Part shown: positions 1 through 7,244 of the stretch, piece by piece | How positions within the stretch are numbered: the stretch's first letter is position 1 | Layout of the letters: the number at the start of each line of letters is the position of its first letter | Source of the DNA: Vibrio sp. Isolate34 | GTDB lineage: Bacteria; Pseudomonadota; Gammaproteobacteria; Enterobacterales; Vibrionaceae | Direction of reading: 5' to 3' | Assembly (NCBI RefSeq): GCF_022397915.1 | Contig: NZ_JAKEUO010000008.1 | Coordinates: 93,759 to 157,758 of the forward strand | Length of the DNA stretch: 64,000 nucleotides | Translations under genes and position numbers: made by a program | The notes under the pieces: generated by a model | What the model was told of the DNA's origin: nothing | The model's input: the letters and a program-made list of their open reading frames with translations, nothing else | Databases searched by the model: none

Positions 1-31
1 CATTTGCTCCGGTTCGAATTGTTATGGCCAT
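1..31 (-). CDS. zot: Zot / pI assembly ATPase, first ten codons only
   Basis: An ATG at 31-29 on the minus strand opens a frame reading MAITIRTGAN up to the window edge. Vibrio filamentous-phage Zot proteins commonly start with a very similar string leading into a Walker A loop of the GANGSxKS kind, so this is probably the start of the pI/Zot morphogenesis ATPase. Its ATG overlaps the pVI stop by one base (TAATG), the same coupling seen at two other junctions in this phage. Only ten residues are visible, so the call depends largely on position after pVI. Confidence 0.7.
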   Translation of the reverse strand, partial: MAITIRTGAN

Positions 32-372
32 TAGCGTGTCATCCTCATTACAAACGCCGTAGTAAAGAAGTTGGCGAGAATAGAAAGACCTTGAGGGATG
101 CCAAACTTAAACGCGTAAAACCGAATCTCATCAGGCATAGCATTAAAGGTGGCCGCTAAGATGTCATTAAAGCCAAGTTCTTCTAGCAGTATCTTGGCCG
201 AGTTATAAGAGAGCTTGATAAACTCCAATTCTGCTTTGAGTTTTAACTTGAGTACGAATAGCTGAATGTAGCTGAACAAGTCCATTGTCATTTGAGGGAT
301 AGACTGAAAGAAGTCATAGATGAATTGGAACTGCAAAGAGATCCAATTGAAAAATGCGTAGATAGTTTCCAT
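31..372 (-). CDS. Minor coat protein pVI-like (virion end cap)
   Basis: 113 residues, strongly hydrophobic at both ends (about residues 5-40 and 88-110) with a charged amphipathic middle. This is the pattern of the pVI/Ace-type minor virion protein that, with pIII, caps the end of the particle that leaves the cell last. It sits directly between pIII and Zot, where pVI lies in known inoviruses. The ATG overlaps the pIII stop in a TAATG, implying translational coupling. Homology was judged from size, hydropathy and gene order only. Confidence 0.72.
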   Translation of the reverse strand: METIYAFFNWISLQFQFIYDFFQSIPQMTMDLFSYIQLFVLKLKLKAELEFIKLSYNSAKILLEELGFNDILAATFNAMPDEIRFYAFKFGIPQGLSILANFFTTAFVMRMTR

Positions 373-2000
373 TATTCACCTCCTAACATGCGAATACCCA
401 TCAATACGAACATAAACAAAATGACCGCTTTGATGATTTCCGCGTTATCAAGTAATGCAGAAAGAACGCCCGTCTTGAAACTGTGTGATTGGCCGTCGAT
501 GTTAAGGTCAAGAACGTGCTCTTGGTATTGACCGTCGTTGAACGATTCGGTATCAAACGACAAGATATTCTTGAATAAGTCCATTTGAGTGGACAATTCG
601 GTTCTCAGTGAATCAATATCATCGGTAACTTGTTTGGTTGCTTTTTCACTGATGAGAAAGCCCGAGCCATTAAAATCAGAAGTAGGGACGTTGAACGTAT
701 TACCTGAAAGCAGGCCGTTCTTTAAGTCATTAATGTCAGCTCCAATAGCGTTGATAGTGTCACCATAATCCCCACCGCCATCGATACCATCAATCTGAGA
801 AGACAAAGCGCTGAGTTGATTGTCGAGAGAGTCGAGTTTTCCATCGACAGCAGTAACTTGCTCAGACAGGCCAGATACATTAGTTGTCATCTCTTTTTGA
901 GATTTTTCCATACGTTTGAGTATTTTCTGATTGGTATGAGCTTTAGCAGCATTGCGTAATTGTTGTTGATTGGTCGCACTCAAAATGGCTTCTGAATTGT
1001 CTAAGTTGCTTATTCTTTCGAATATTCGATTAGAAAGGGTGAGGTTTTCAGAGGTGTTGTTCTTAACCTGCCAAACGTTGTAAGCATTATCGTTCATCAT
1101 AGTTTCTAAGTTGGTGAACTTAGGACTCAAGTCAGTAACGAACTCGTCAAGGTTACGTTTCATTTTAGAAGTTTCGTTTCGAAGCACCGTGCCTAATCCG
1201 GTGATTTCAGCGTGGTTCTTAACGACTAGCTGGTTGTTGAACATGATATCTTGTCGAATCGCAACAATGCCATTGACGATAGTCTTATTCAGCCCTCCAT
1301 TATAATAATTTAACGCTTCATTAAACTGATTACGATTGATGCCTGTTCGTACCAATTTATCGATGACTCCAATAAGGTCATTTTGGTTTCCGGCTAGTTC
1401 TCTTACTGAATTCGACCACGCTCTAGTGTTCATACAATCCAAACCACCAACACAGTTGTAGTTCTTGATTTCTTTCAGTTCAATCAGCTTGTCATAGTCG
1501 GATTGAATTCGATCGGGAATACCATCTTCATCTGTGTCAGCAACCACGTTGTCATTGGTATCAGGATTCGCATCGGAGTGGTTTGGTATACCGTCACCGT
1601 CCCAATCTTCCTCGCTGTCTAAGATACCATTCATGTTAGCGTCACCCTCCCAAGGGAAAGGTTTCGCAGAGTCACCAGAAAAGCTATCACCGCGAGAGCA
1701 CTTTTGACCTGTGAACGTGAATGAGTTGCTCCACATGCGTTTGGTCGGGTCAACGCTCACTGAGATTGAGCCTGAGTTAAGCACACAGGCTGAACCATAT
1801 TGGCCAATACACGCAGAGGTTGGGCTTTCGCCCCATATGTAAGCATCATAGGTATAGGTTCGAGATTGGGACTTCAAAACCTCGCACACCGAAGTACAAA
1901 CACCGGATTTATCGACTTCACCTAAAGGGCAGTCAATCGCCTGTGCGTAACCGCTTAGAGTCATGAACATTATCAAGAGTGCGTTTCGTATTATTCTCAT
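372..2000 (-). CDS. Adsorption protein pIII-like, with calcium-binding-type repeats
   Basis: About 542 residues from the ATG at 2000-1998, which has AGGG seven bases upstream; a TTG two codons earlier (2006) is less likely. The N-terminus is a Sec signal peptide ending in a GYAQA-type cleavage site. A Cys-rich N-terminal domain follows, then around residues 120-170 a run of Asp/Asn-rich DxDxDGxxD loops resembling thrombospondin type-3 or EF-hand calcium sites. A long coiled-coil-rich stretch follows, and one C-terminal transmembrane anchor (about 520-540) ending in GGE. This is the layout of an inovirus receptor-binding pIII: secreted N-domains with a membrane anchor. The gene follows the major coat gene and its terminator. 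Receptor unknown. Confidence 0.82.
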   Translation of the reverse strand: MRIIRNALLIMFMTLSGYAQAIDCPLGEVDKSGVCTSVCEVLKSQSRTYTYDAYIWGESPTSACIGQYGSACVLNSGSISVSVDPTKRMWSNSFTFTGQKCSRGDSFSGDSAKPFPWEGDANMNGILDSEEDWDGDGIPNHSDANPDTNDNVVADTDEDGIPDRIQSDYDKLIELKEIKNYNCVGGLDCMNTRAWSNSVRELAGNQNDLIGVIDKLVRTGINRNQFNEALNYYNGGLNKTIVNGIVAIRQDIMFNNQLVVKNHAEITGLGTVLRNETSKMKRNLDEFVTDLSPKFTNLETMMNDNAYNVWQVKNNTSENLTLSNRIFERISNLDNSEAILSATNQQQLRNAAKAHTNQKILKRMEKSQKEMTTNVSGLSEQVTAVDGKLDSLDNQLSALSSQIDGIDGGGDYGDTINAIGADINDLKNGLLSGNTFNVPTSDFNGSGFLISEKATKQVTDDIDSLRTELSTQMDLFKNILSFDTESFNDGQYQEHVLDLNIDGQSHSFKTGVLSALLDNAEIIKAVILFMFVLMGIRMLGGE

Positions 2001-2017
2001 AATCAAACCCTAGATAT

Positions 2018-2041
2018 AAAAAAGCCTCCAAATCAGGAGGC
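2018..2041 (-). terminator. Rho-independent terminator after the major coat genes
   Basis: Read leftward: GCCTCC, six-base loop, GGAGGC, then six T. The stem starts inside the stop codon of the 32-residue coat gene (2033-2131). A terminator just after gene VIII is a classic inovirus device that gives high coat expression and little read-through into pIII. Confidence 0.85.
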
Positions 2042-2131
2042 ATTGATACCCGTATATACGCCATATACGAATGACATAGCCATAACCACTCCCAACAGAA
2101 TGGTTACGACTTGAGAGGCTAATTCACCCAT
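2033..2131 (-). CDS. 32-residue small virion protein (pVII/pIX-like)
   Basis: A short frame begins with an ATG at 2131-2129 that overlaps the stop codon of the major coat gene (TAATG) and ends at a TGA at 2035-2033. The product is 32 residues: a short polar N-terminus (MGELASQ), one transmembrane segment from about residue 8 to 27, and a short tail. Size, single membrane span and position next to pVIII match the pVII/pIX class of minor coat proteins at the virion tip that emerges first. The stop codon lies in the terminator hairpin. Its size makes it easy to miss in automatic annotation. Confidence 0.75.
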   Translation of the reverse strand: MGELASQVVTILLGVVMAMSFVYGVYTGINAS

Positions 2132-2331
2132 TAGCCACGCATTGCACCCATGATTGCGCGAAGACCAAAGCCAAGCGCGCCAAGGCCGATAAGACCAACG
2201 ACCACAAGACCGTAGTTAGATTGACCAGAGCTGACCGCACCGTTGATAGCCGTTGTTACTGCTGAATCATCCGCGAAAGAAGACGCAGATACTACTAGAG
2301 CTGAAGTTAAAGCCAATAGACGTGTTTTCAT
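2131..2331 (-). CDS. Major coat protein pVIII (Cep-like)
   Basis: 66 residues: a signal peptide of about 20 residues ending SSFA, then a mature protein of about 46 residues with an acidic/polar N-terminus (DDSAV), one transmembrane helix (VVVGLIGLGALGFGLRAIMG) and a basic end that would contact DNA. This is the canonical pVIII arrangement; thousands of copies coat the filament. AAAGGA lies eight bases before the ATG. It is followed by the overlapping 32-residue coat gene and a strong terminator. Confidence 0.9.
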   Translation of the reverse strand: MKTRLLALTSALVVSASSFADDSAVTTAINGAVSSGQSNYGLVVVGLIGLGALGFGLRAIMGAMRG

Positions 2332-2371
2332 AAAATGTTCCTTTTAAGAGTGTATTACTTAGAGTTGTGTC

Positions 2372-2596
2372 TTAGCCTTTGCCAAGACTTTTTAAAATTC
2401 GTCCGAGCACATGACCCGAAACGAAAGAAAATAAGATCCAACCGGATACCGTTGAATACAATTGAGCGTTGATATCTAACGATTGAGTAGATGAAATGTA
2501 AGCCGCATATTCATCTTTACTCAGCATCACGAACTGACAATCTAAGGCCTTAGATGCCTTGAGATAACCGTCTTGAGTTGTCGTAATGCAGTTCAT
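2372..2596 (-). CDS. Small phage membrane protein, possible minor virion protein
   Basis: 74 residues with a soluble N-terminal half containing two Cys and one transmembrane helix near residues 48-68 (TVSGWILFSFVSGHVLGR), ending basic. It lies between the ssDNA-binding gene, three bases away, and the major coat gene. In related Vibrio phages this slot holds a single-span protein thought to be a minor coat or morphogenesis factor. No sequence motif proves this; function is inferred from position. Confidence 0.6.
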   Translation of the reverse strand: MNCITTTQDGYLKASKALDCQFVMLSKDEYAAYISSTQSLDINAQLYSTVSGWILFSFVSGHVLGRILKSLGKG

Positions 2597-2599
2597 GGG

Positions 2600-2941
2600 T
2601 TATGCCTTACGCATGAATGAATCGAAGTGTTTTTTTACTTCGTCATCGACAGGAACGAGCTTGTTTACCAAGATATCGAGTGGATCATTTGGGTTGGCGC
2701 CAAAGCTCAGTTCGTATTCACGGTTAGCAACAAAAGCGCGCGTTTGGATAAGTTGACGTGCGTATTCAACATCAATTTTCAGAGCTTGTTTGTTGTATGG
2801 GATGTCTGTTGAAAAGCCGATGCCCGTTTGTTGAAACTTCTCGTTGTCGACTTCTTCAACAGCACGTAGGACAGACAGCTCAGCGAACTCCATATTAGAT
2901 TTAGGGAAACGCTTGATAGAGATACCAGTTATTGTAGGCAT
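2600..2941 (-). CDS. Phage ssDNA-binding protein, RstB/DUF1293-like
   Basis: 113 residues, no membrane segment, mixed beta-type sequence. Length and gene order match the DUF1293/RstB family of Vibrio filamentous phages, which takes the place of the pV single-strand DNA-binding protein that coats phage DNA before export and, in CTX phage, also aids integration. It overlaps the end of rep by 13 bases, so the two are probably translationally coupled. Assignment rests on family resemblance and context. Confidence 0.68.
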   Translation of the reverse strand: MPTITGISIKRFPKSNMEFAELSVLRAVEEVDNEKFQQTGIGFSTDIPYNKQALKIDVEYARQLIQTRAFVANREYELSFGANPNDPLDILVNKLVPVDDEVKKHFDSFMRKA

Positions 2942-4041
2942 ATTCTTGACTCCAAAATTTCGATTTTCTGTTTAGTGTATTCGTCAGGAATGCCTAACGA
3001 GGTTTCAAAGTTGGCGCGTCTATGATGCGCAGGAATGAGCATTCCGAATGCTTCACCCAAGTCACCCTCAGTCATAGCCACAATTTCAGATAGCGCTTTG
3101 CCACATTGGCGACGAACCCAAGCAATACGAGCGAAGAACTCTAGTCCTGCTTTTTTCTTGTTAAGTTCAAGCTTCATTGGTTCAGCAGGGTCGATACTGG
3201 CCGAGAAGTCACATAGACCAGCAAAGGCCGAAGCAGGCGAGGCGAGTAGTGCCAAATCGCACTTCTTCAATTCCACTTCGTTGCGGTACCAAATCACTTC
3301 AGGGTCAGCGATGTTTTGTTCAAACTTCTTGTTGTAGATACGCCAGTAAACTGAAGACGTACGAGAGCCAACAAGAACCGCTTCTTCTGACACTTCACCC
3401 GATTGTGAAACGCGCTTATGAGGAACCATTGTCGGGCCACGGCCACGAGAAGCAGTGCGGAATGCTCCCTCATAAAAACATTTCTCAGCATACTTGCAGT
3501 CAAAAATTCCGGTGTAGTCATCCACGCAGAGGTCTAAGCGGGCTAGGCGAGTGATACCTAAGAGAGACAACCACCAATGCAGCTTTTTATGTGAGGTGAA
3601 GTCGAATAACTTCGCACAACCAGTACCATTGATTTGCACGTAGACCGTGTCATTGTTGCCGCCAACACCGACCAAGCCACACTCAACAGTTCCGGTAGAG
3701 TCGTAAATCACCATCGAGTCTTCATAACCATGCAATCCACGGCCACGCATAGGAGACAAACGGAAGTTAAAGACTTTCGCCATGAACTCATCAAACCTAT
3801 CAGCTAAAACCTTACGACACTTGTTACGGTGTAGCTCAATTGATTTTTCTATAGCTTCTGGTGAGTTAAGACGGCCTTTAACGGTTTGCTTCTTAAACTC
3901 AGGAAACTGCAAGTTGATAAAGTCTTGTTCGTTAGAGCTATCCAAATGCCTAAGCGAACCGTACGAAAAAGAGAACGCTAGGTGATCCACTTGAACCGGA
4001 CGAATTTCATCATGGAACTTATGTGGTTTTTTAGATGGCAT
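2929..4041 (-). CDS. Rolling-circle replication initiator, RstA/Rep_trans type
   Basis: 370 residues from the ATG at 4041 (MPSKKPHKF). A longer frame starting at 4146 would run through the preceding gene and is unlikely. The chosen ATG lies inside the last codons of the upstream small gene, giving an 11-base overlap. Typical features of the Rep_trans/RstA replication initiators are visible: the central RLDLCVDDYTG strand, the YWRIYNKK segment carrying the likely catalytic tyrosine, and the following WYRNEVELK. The protein would nick phage double-stranded DNA to start strand displacement. Confidence 0.83.
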   Translation of the reverse strand: MPSKKPHKFHDEIRPVQVDHLAFSFSYGSLRHLDSSNEQDFINLQFPEFKKQTVKGRLNSPEAIEKSIELHRNKCRKVLADRFDEFMAKVFNFRLSPMRGRGLHGYEDSMVIYDSTGTVECGLVGVGGNNDTVYVQINGTGCAKLFDFTSHKKLHWWLSLLGITRLARLDLCVDDYTGIFDCKYAEKCFYEGAFRTASRGRGPTMVPHKRVSQSGEVSEEAVLVGSRTSSVYWRIYNKKFEQNIADPEVIWYRNEVELKKCDLALLASPASAFAGLCDFSASIDPAEPMKLELNKKKAGLEFFARIAWVRRQCGKALSEIVAMTEGDLGEAFGMLIPAHHRRANFETSLGIPDEYTKQKIEILESRICLQ

Positions 4042-4231
4042 GGAACACGCCCTTAACCAAAAGCTCTTGGTAGTTCTCGTCAGTGATTTCAACAACCTGA
4101 AATGAGGCCATTCCGTAGTGAGCTTCCATGAACTGGAAGAAATCACGCGGAGTTTTAAAGAAGTTGTGGCCCCAAGGAAAGTAGGCGTTGATGCCGTGAT
4201 TGGGTTCGTTATCGAAGTAGATTGAATCCAT
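4031..4231 (-). CDS. Small phage protein of unknown function (66 aa)
   Basis: Chosen start is the ATG at 4231, with GGAG eight bases upstream, two bases after the stop of the preceding phage gene. A longer frame to 4315 would overlap that gene widely. The 66-residue product is soluble, rich in aromatic residues (YFDNEPNHGINAYFPWGHN) and acidic near its end. It belongs to the leftward early operon before rep. I do not recognise a family; a DNA-metabolism or host-takeover accessory is possible but not shown. Confidence 0.55.
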   Translation of the reverse strand: MDSIYFDNEPNHGINAYFPWGHNFFKTPRDFFQFMEAHYGMASFQVVEITDENYQELLVKGVFHAI

Positions 4232-4233
4232 TA

Positions 4234-4860
4234 CTAGCACTCCAAAGCCAATAAATTGGAAGTAGGAGACTGATCCATACTTTTTACCGTGCCGGTTTCT
4301 TTGAATTGGTAGCAAAGGCCTGTTATCAAAGAGCGGACAAATTCAAACTGTTCGTAAGTGCAATGCTTGTCTTTCAACATAGAAAGGATTTCCGTGACGG
4401 CGTCACCAGAAAACTGTACGCCATTATCAAGACGTTGGCCTAAACGGAAGATATTGAATTGGCGCAAATAAGCGCGGATAGACTTAGCTAAGTTCGGCTG
4501 AGTGCGAGAGCTTGATGTAATCGACAAGATGCCATCAACGAGAGCGTACCTAAAAGAACCAATGTGCTTGGCCGTCAAAATACTCTTAGATTTAGAAACT
4601 TGGCGATTTGCTTGTTTAATCGATGCTTGATTCTTTTCAAACTCAACCTGACGTACGCGCTGACGAAGAGCAAAGTCATGTTTGGACTTAGAGAGCTTCA
4701 GTTCGTTGAAGTAGCTGATACAGGTAAAAGCAAAATCCGTTAACTCGCCATCAGTACCATACATTGATTCACCGAAGTTCTTACGAAAGAAGACACCAGT
4801 TAGACGTGGACTAACTTTAAACTCATTTTCTATTAAAGTTTTGACGCTACCAATCAACAT
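4234..4860 (-). CDS. Phage early protein of unknown function
   Basis: About 208 residues from the ATG at 4860 (MLIGSVKTL), which has GGTGG a few bases upstream; the in-frame ATG at 4872 has no ribosome site. The middle (about residues 55-95) is a highly charged, Gln/Lys-rich helical stretch with coiled-coil character, followed by a predicted globular C-terminal part. No membrane segment. It is first in the leftward early operon, just downstream of the operator-like repeats at 4897-4957, so it is expected to be under the phage switch. Not recognised as a known family. Confidence 0.6.
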   Translation of the reverse strand: MLIGSVKTLIENEFKVSPRLTGVFFRKNFGESMYGTDGELTDFAFTCISYFNELKLSKSKHDFALRQRVRQVEFEKNQASIKQANRQVSKSKSILTAKHIGSFRYALVDGILSITSSSRTQPNLAKSIRAYLRQFNIFRLGQRLDNGVQFSGDAVTEILSMLKDKHCTYEQFEFVRSLITGLCYQFKETGTVKSMDQSPTSNLLALEC

Positions 4861-4896
4861 AAAAGCCACCATAGTTAATCAACCAAGCAGGTTGAG

Positions 4897-4957
4897 TTGC
4901 GATATGTGGCAATCCTAGTTGCGACGAATGGCAATTACAAGATGCGATTTATGGCAA
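4897..4957. promoter_or_regulatory. Three tandem operator-like repeats of the phage switch
   Basis: Three 16-base units with consensus TTGCGANNNATGGCAA lie at 4897-4912, 4919-4934 and 4942-4957, spaced 22 and 23 bases, about two helical turns. Each is an imperfect dyad with TTGC/GCAA arms. They fill the space between the leftward early operon and the rightward regulator. A TACAAT -10-like hexamer at 4967-4972 puts the third unit over the -35 region of the regulator promoter. Binding by the adjacent HTH regulator is inferred. Confidence 0.65.
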
Positions 4958-4992
4958 CTTTGCAGCTACAATGAACAAAATGGAGGTGCCCA

Positions 4993-5361
4993 ATGTACTC
5001 ATCAGAATTAATTAATGCCTATAAAAAGGCGAAAAACTACGTACAAGACAAGCAAGTTGCACACGACTTGAACCTTGATCCGCCGAAGATAAGTAAAATT
5101 AGAAAAGGTGTTCGCCAACTAACTGATTCAGAAGCGGTTTTTTTAGCTGAGAACTCAGGTATAGATCCAGAGTTAGCATTGCTAGGTTGTCACGCTGACC
5201 GTAACGAAAATCCAGAGATTAAGCAGATGTGGGAACACATTGCAAAAAAGTACAACGGGCTAGGATTAAAAGCGATTTCAATGACTTGCGCAGGATTAGC
5301 GTTGATGGCAGCCACCCCAAATAAAGCACTAGCCAACTGCGTATTATGTATATTATGTTAA
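4993..5361 (+). CDS. Phage HTH regulator (DUF3693-like) ending inside dif
   Basis: 122 residues. The N-terminal 65 residues form a Cro/CI-like helix-turn-helix (VAHDLNLDPPKISKIRKGVRQ), like the DUF3693 regulators of Vibrio filamentous phages. A C-terminal hydrophobic stretch follows (about residues 92-108), ending NCVLCILC. GGAGG lies before the ATG. It is divergent from the phage early operon, as expected for the lysogeny regulator. Its last codons and TAA lie in the XerC/XerD site at 5336-5363, so the protein tail is encoded by the attachment site. The extra hydrophobic tail could be a membrane tether or processed; that is inference. Confidence 0.78.
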   Translation: MYSSELINAYKKAKNYVQDKQVAHDLNLDPPKISKIRKGVRQLTDSEAVFLAENSGIDPELALLGCHADRNENPEIKQMWEHIAKKYNGLGLKAISMTCAGLALMAATPNKALANCVLCILC

Positions 5362-5363
5362 AT
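5336..5363 (+). other. dif: dif / right attachment site (XerC-XerD)
   Basis: 28 bases: XerC arm ACTGCGTATTA (5336-5346), central TGTATA (5347-5352), XerD arm TTATGTTAAAT (5353-5363). From memory, V. cholerae dif1 is AGTGCGCATTA-TGTATG-TTATGTTAAAT, so the XerD arm is identical and only three bases differ elsewhere. It lies at the junction between phage genes and the conserved vpsS-nosP-cco region, which flanks dif1 in V. cholerae. This marks the chromosome dimer resolution site and the phage right end. Confidence 0.88.
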
Positions 5364-5519
5364 GCGGTTTGGTAATCATAAGGCAGAGTTCGATATACGA
5401 TGCCCTGCCTTCGTTCCTTCGTTTCTAGCCAACTGGTACTGTGTATTTAACCATAATGGTTATTTACCATAAAATACCTAATAAACATATTTCCTAATCT
5501 TCGATTAAGAATACGTTTA
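5364..5519. other. Gene-free strip between dif and vpsS
   Basis: 156 bases with no convincing gene. It holds a 7-base inverted repeat AAGGCAG/CTGCCTT (from about 5380) that could end transcription of the phage regulator, though its U-tract is poor. An AACCATAATGGTT dyad near 5449 is followed by an AT-rich run. It is the likely 3' region of both the rightward phage regulator and the leftward vpsS. Confidence 0.4.
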
Positions 5520-7244
5520 TTAGATCTCAAGCATTAATCTATCTATAGCTTCTGTTATTTCTTTTGTTCTTACCGGTTTGGTCACGAAATCATTCATACC
5601 GACATCTAAACATGAACATTTATCTTCAACCGATGTGTGTGCCGTTAGCGCGACGATTGGTGTTTGTATGTTTGCTTCTCTCATGTATTTGGTTGTGGTT
5701 AAACCGTCCATTACCGGCATTGAAACGTCCATCAGGATAATGTCTATCGAGTCGTTGTTGTCTTCGACAAATCCTATCGCTTCTTCGCCATTACTTGCGA
5801 TAAAAACTTCATGACCCTGTCTTGTTAGAATGAGCTTAATCACCATTTGGTTTGTTGGATTGTCTTCAACAACCAGCACTGAATATCGGCTTCTTAGTTC
5901 TCTTGAACAGACATCATCTTCCAGTTGATTGCAATTGTTAGCCACTCTGGTGAGCACTGGCAATTGGACTTCGAACTTAGAACCTTTCCCAAGCTCACTT
6001 TCCACTGATATATGTCCACGCATCAATTCGACCAATCTCTTGGTTATTGCCAAACCTAAGCCTGTGCCACCAAACCTTCGTGTGATTGTACTATCTGCTT
6101 GCACAAACGGGCTGAACAATGACGATAGCTGTTGCGAACTAATTCCAATACCGGTGTCTTCGACTGCTATGTAGAATGAGCTCTGTTGGTATTTTATGGA
6201 TACATGAACGTGCCCATGTTCCGTAAATTTGATGGCATTGCCTATTAGGTTAAACAAGATCTGTGCTAAACGGCTCGGGTCTATATAGTGAAGTTCACCC
6301 TCAGGGATATCACTAGAAATCGTGAGCGTTAGACCTTTATCGTCTGCCGCCTTCTTTTGTTCAGACAAAACAAAAATTACAGTGTCTCTTACATTGCTCC
6401 ATTGTGGCGCTAATGAGAAGCACCCGGATTCTATTTTGGAAAAGTCCAATACATCACTGATGATCGCTAGCAAAAGCTCAGACGATGTACTCATATTTAG
6501 CAGTATAGACTGTTGTTCTGGCGTTAGCTGAGTCGATTTTAAGGTGTCGATTAGCCCAATGATGGCGTTCAATGGCGTTCTTAACTCGTGACTCATCATG
6601 GCCAGGAATTCTGACTTGGCCTTATTGGCTCTTTCTGCATCTTTCCTTGCTGTGACGAGCTCTGCGGTGCGTTCTCGAACGGTCGCTTCAAGCTTTTCTT
6701 TGTTTTCAATATCGAAAACGGCACGTTCAATCAGAGGTCTAAAACGATTTAGAGTTGCTTTGGTTTCAATGCTGAAATGTTTGGTGTTGGAGTGGATAAA
6801 GATGATCACAGACTGTGTGAGTCCGCTATCAATTCCGGTAATCAGAACGGAGTTAATCTGGTCGAGAACAATGGGATGCAAAGAGTTGAATTCACCCAGT
6901 GATTTGGGTTCAAAAAGGATGGCGCATTCTCCATTGATGACTCGAGATAACTTACCGCGATCCGTCCAGATCATCTGTTCGAAGACTTTGTTATTGGTTA
7001 ACAGGGTCTTGAAACTGCCTTCATTCCCTACCCTTGATACCACGATAAAGTCATCAAACTTAATGTATTTTTTGAGCACAAACTCAAGGCTAGAAAAGAT
7101 CTCGGAGATGTTACTCGCCTTACTTATCGCAGAGATGGTTGATAAGATCACTCTATTCTCTTCGGCCAGTTTTCGCTCTCGGGCTTTCAGTTTTTGCAGT
7201 TCAATACGTGCTTCTTGCAGCGCTTCTTGACCTTCCGATCCCAT
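5520..7244 (-). CDS. vpsS: Hybrid sensor histidine kinase VpsS-like
   Basis: 574 residues, no clear transmembrane segment, so cytoplasmic. An N-terminal coiled coil (1-35) and a GAF-like domain (about 40-180) are followed by a HisKA domain with the H-box SHELRTPLN (His219), an ATPase domain with N-box NLIGNAIKF and G-boxes DTGIGI and GGTGLGLAI, and a receiver domain from about 452 with phospho-acceptor Asp506 (ILMDVSMP). No HPt domain. V. cholerae VpsS feeds the quorum-sensing phosphotransfer protein LuxU and raises biofilm formation. The ATG overlaps the stop of the upstream nosP gene (TAATG), so kinase and sensor are made together. Confidence 0.85.
   Translation of the reverse strand: MGSEGQEALQEARIELQKLKARERKLAEENRVILSTISAISKASNISEIFSSLEFVLKKYIKFDDFIVVSRVGNEGSFKTLLTNNKVFEQMIWTDRGKLSRVINGECAILFEPKSLGEFNSLHPIVLDQINSVLITGIDSGLTQSVIIFIHSNTKHFSIETKATLNRFRPLIERAVFDIENKEKLEATVRERTAELVTARKDAERANKAKSEFLAMMSHELRTPLNAIIGLIDTLKSTQLTPEQQSILLNMSTSSELLLAIISDVLDFSKIESGCFSLAPQWSNVRDTVIFVLSEQKKAADDKGLTLTISSDIPEGELHYIDPSRLAQILFNLIGNAIKFTEHGHVHVSIKYQQSSFYIAVEDTGIGISSQQLSSLFSPFVQADSTITRRFGGTGLGLAITKRLVELMRGHISVESELGKGSKFEVQLPVLTRVANNCNQLEDDVCSRELRSRYSVLVVEDNPTNQMVIKLILTRQGHEVFIASNGEEAIGFVEDNNDSIDIILMDVSMPVMDGLTTTKYMREANIQTPIVALTAHTSVEDKCSCLDVGMNDFVTKPVRTKEITEAIDRLMLEI

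Larger units (their letters stand above)
1..5363. mobile_element. Filamentous (inovirus) prophage, right part, integrated at dif
   Basis: The block has the inovirus module order: replication initiator, ssDNA-binding protein, small virion proteins, major coat protein, terminator, adsorption protein pIII, pVI, and the start of the Zot/pI assembly ATPase, all leftward. A divergent rightward HTH regulator lies at the other end and runs into a dif-like XerC/XerD site at 5336-5363. Known Vibrio phages of the CTX/VGJ/f237 type use host XerC/D to enter dif. The left end, with most of Zot and the left att site, is outside the window, so element length and copy number cannot be stated. Confidence 0.92.

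Noticed and set aside
3177..3554. 125-codon plus-strand frame inside the phage rep gene
   Set aside because: Antisense to the rep gene, whose motifs are continuous. No start signal.
4041..4146. Longer N-terminus for the phage rep protein
   Set aside because: It would overlap the 66-residue gene in another frame. The ATG at 4041 starts the basic, family-like sequence.
6598..7230. 210-codon open frame on the plus strand
   Set aside because: It is antisense to vpsS, whose kinase motifs are intact. Its product is Ser/Leu-rich with no domain, typical of a shadow frame.
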